From: MFZZ01 sp964610165
GTDB taxonomy: Bacteria > Patescibacteriota > Microgenomatia > UBA1406 > GWC2-37-13
DNA length: 56,577 nucleotides
Assembly (NCBI GenBank): GCA_964610165.1
Contig: CAZSUZ010000006.1
Coordinates: 1-56,577 of the forward strand
Direction of reading: 5' to 3'
Positions within the stretch are counted from its first letter, which is position 1; the number at the start of each line of letters is the position of its first letter. Positions 56,300 to 56,577 of the stretch are shown one piece after another. Under the pieces are notes generated by a model, which made no database searches, was not told the DNA's origin, and was given only the letters and a program-made list of their open reading frames with translations. Both the position numbers and the translations under genes were made by a program.

Positions 56300-56577
56300 A
56301 TGAAAATCTCAAGTCACATACAAAATTTAGATAACTACAAAAAATCTTTACAAGTAAGGACTGCCATTCAAGAGTATTTAAACAAAAAAGGTTATTTAGA
56401 AATAGATCTTCCTGTTTTATCTCCAGCACTTATACCAGAAAGTTATGTTGAAGTTTTTGAAACGGAGTTTCGTTACATGGATAAAAAGGAAAAGTTATAT
56501 TTAACACCTTCACCAGAGTTATTTTTAAAACGGTTATTGGTTGAAGGAATCGGTGATTGTTATTATTTAGGAAAATC
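56300..56577 (+). CDS. Class II lysyl-tRNA-synthetase-like protein, EpmA/GenX type (3' truncated)
   Basis: The first 92 residues are in the window. The protein begins directly with a catalytic core: 'SLQVRTAIQEYLNKKGYLEIDLPVLSPALIPESYVEVFET' (motif 1 region) and 'YLTPSPELFLKRLLVEGIGDCYYLGK', leading into motif 2. Lysyl-tRNA synthetases have ~150 residues of OB-fold before this point, and none is present. EpmA, which lysylates elongation factor P, has this short form. The call depends on the unseen remainder. Confidence 0.8.
   Translation, partial: MKISSHIQNLDNYKKSLQVRTAIQEYLNKKGYLEIDLPVLSPALIPESYVEVFETEFRYMDKKEKLYLTPSPELFLKRLLVEGIGDCYYLGK

Noticed and set aside
1..56577. UGA-to-glycine recoding, prophage, IS elements, CRISPR
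   Set aside because: TGA ends several intact genes (for example 9008, 34813, 5635); no transposase, integrase, phage structural gene or spaced repeat array was found.

Overview
The window is an AT-rich bacterial chromosome segment using the standard code (TGA is a stop, for example at the ends of the Nudix gene and the 125-residue protein at 34813-35190). It has the look of a Patescibacteria (CPR) genome, probably the Microgenomates side. The signs are a DUF4012 protein, a DUF3048 protein, many short CPR-style hypotheticals, trimmed versions of universal proteins (AspRS without the GAD insert, HrcA of 244 residues, DnaJ without a zinc finger), Pro/Thr-rich stalks on secreted proteins, and start codons that nearly always lack a Shine-Dalgarno (SD) sequence. 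The assignment is an inference from gene content; no 16S gene is present. There is no transposase, phage gene, CRISPR array or rRNA. All coordinates and pairings were worked out by eye.

Layout. 1-2803: MacAB-like ABC exporter (adaptor truncated by the window edge). 2804-4754: mutM and a GT4 glycosyltransferase. 4782-7761: uppP overlapping tRNA-Ala, then a secreted LysM protein. 7876-9008: two small SD-led genes with structured RNA, then tRNA-Ile(UAU), tRNA-Phe and tRNA-Gly. 9008-11566: Nudix hydrolase, a tiny membrane protein, isopentenyl phosphate kinase and a mevalonate-(di)phosphate decarboxylase homologue. 11666-16222: tRNA-Cys, tRNA-Ser, a protein with a buried Tat motif, DUF1761, SPFH, aquaporin-like and YdeI-like proteins. 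16224-17225: an SD-led hypothetical gene behind a riboswitch-like leader and followed by a GC-rich hairpin. 17258-22407: PBP1A, an RnfD/NqrB-like protein, an FMN-binding protein, ApbE and a DUF5661 protein. 22408-25635: a protease-less Lon-like ATPase and groESL. 26547-31870: three GH130 propellers in two proteins and a trehalase. 31936-38443: membrane and hypothetical proteins, a HEEEH protein, tRNA-Tyr and a D,D-carboxypeptidase. 38579-42983: aspS, rplY and DUF4012. 43056-49256: nucleotidyltransferase, thpR, DUF3048, an HTH regulator, secDF and an MBL hydrolase. 49351-51930: CCA-adding enzyme, nfo and an SD-led hypothetical. 52075-56161: hrcA-grpE-dnaK and dnaJ. 56300-end: start of an EpmA/LysRS-like gene. 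Genes are packed tightly; no stretch over 300 bases lacks a gene or RNA.

Two expression styles coexist. Most transcription-unit-first genes have a TATAAT-like box ending 6-9 bases before the start codon and no SD, which points to leaderless mRNAs. A minority of small orphan genes (7961, 8384, 16407, 35190-, 51930-) instead have a strong SD, a real 5' leader that often folds, richer G+C, and in three cases a near-perfect GC-rich palindrome just after the stop. The gene at 16407 has the most complete arrangement: a three-helix leader whose closing helix competes with an SD-sequestering hairpin. A second novelty is a ~90-base repeat (49261-49349 and 56184-56273) with conserved ends, a variable hairpin core, and in one copy an 18-base direct duplication around it.

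Physiologically the genes describe a small cell with a peptidoglycan wall (UppP, PBP1A, carboxypeptidase, LysM), Sec export, a chaperone set under a diverged CIRCE/HrcA circuit, part of a mevalonate route through isopentenyl phosphate, a minimal flavin-based extracytosolic electron-transfer module, and intracellular turnover of mannosides and trehalose.
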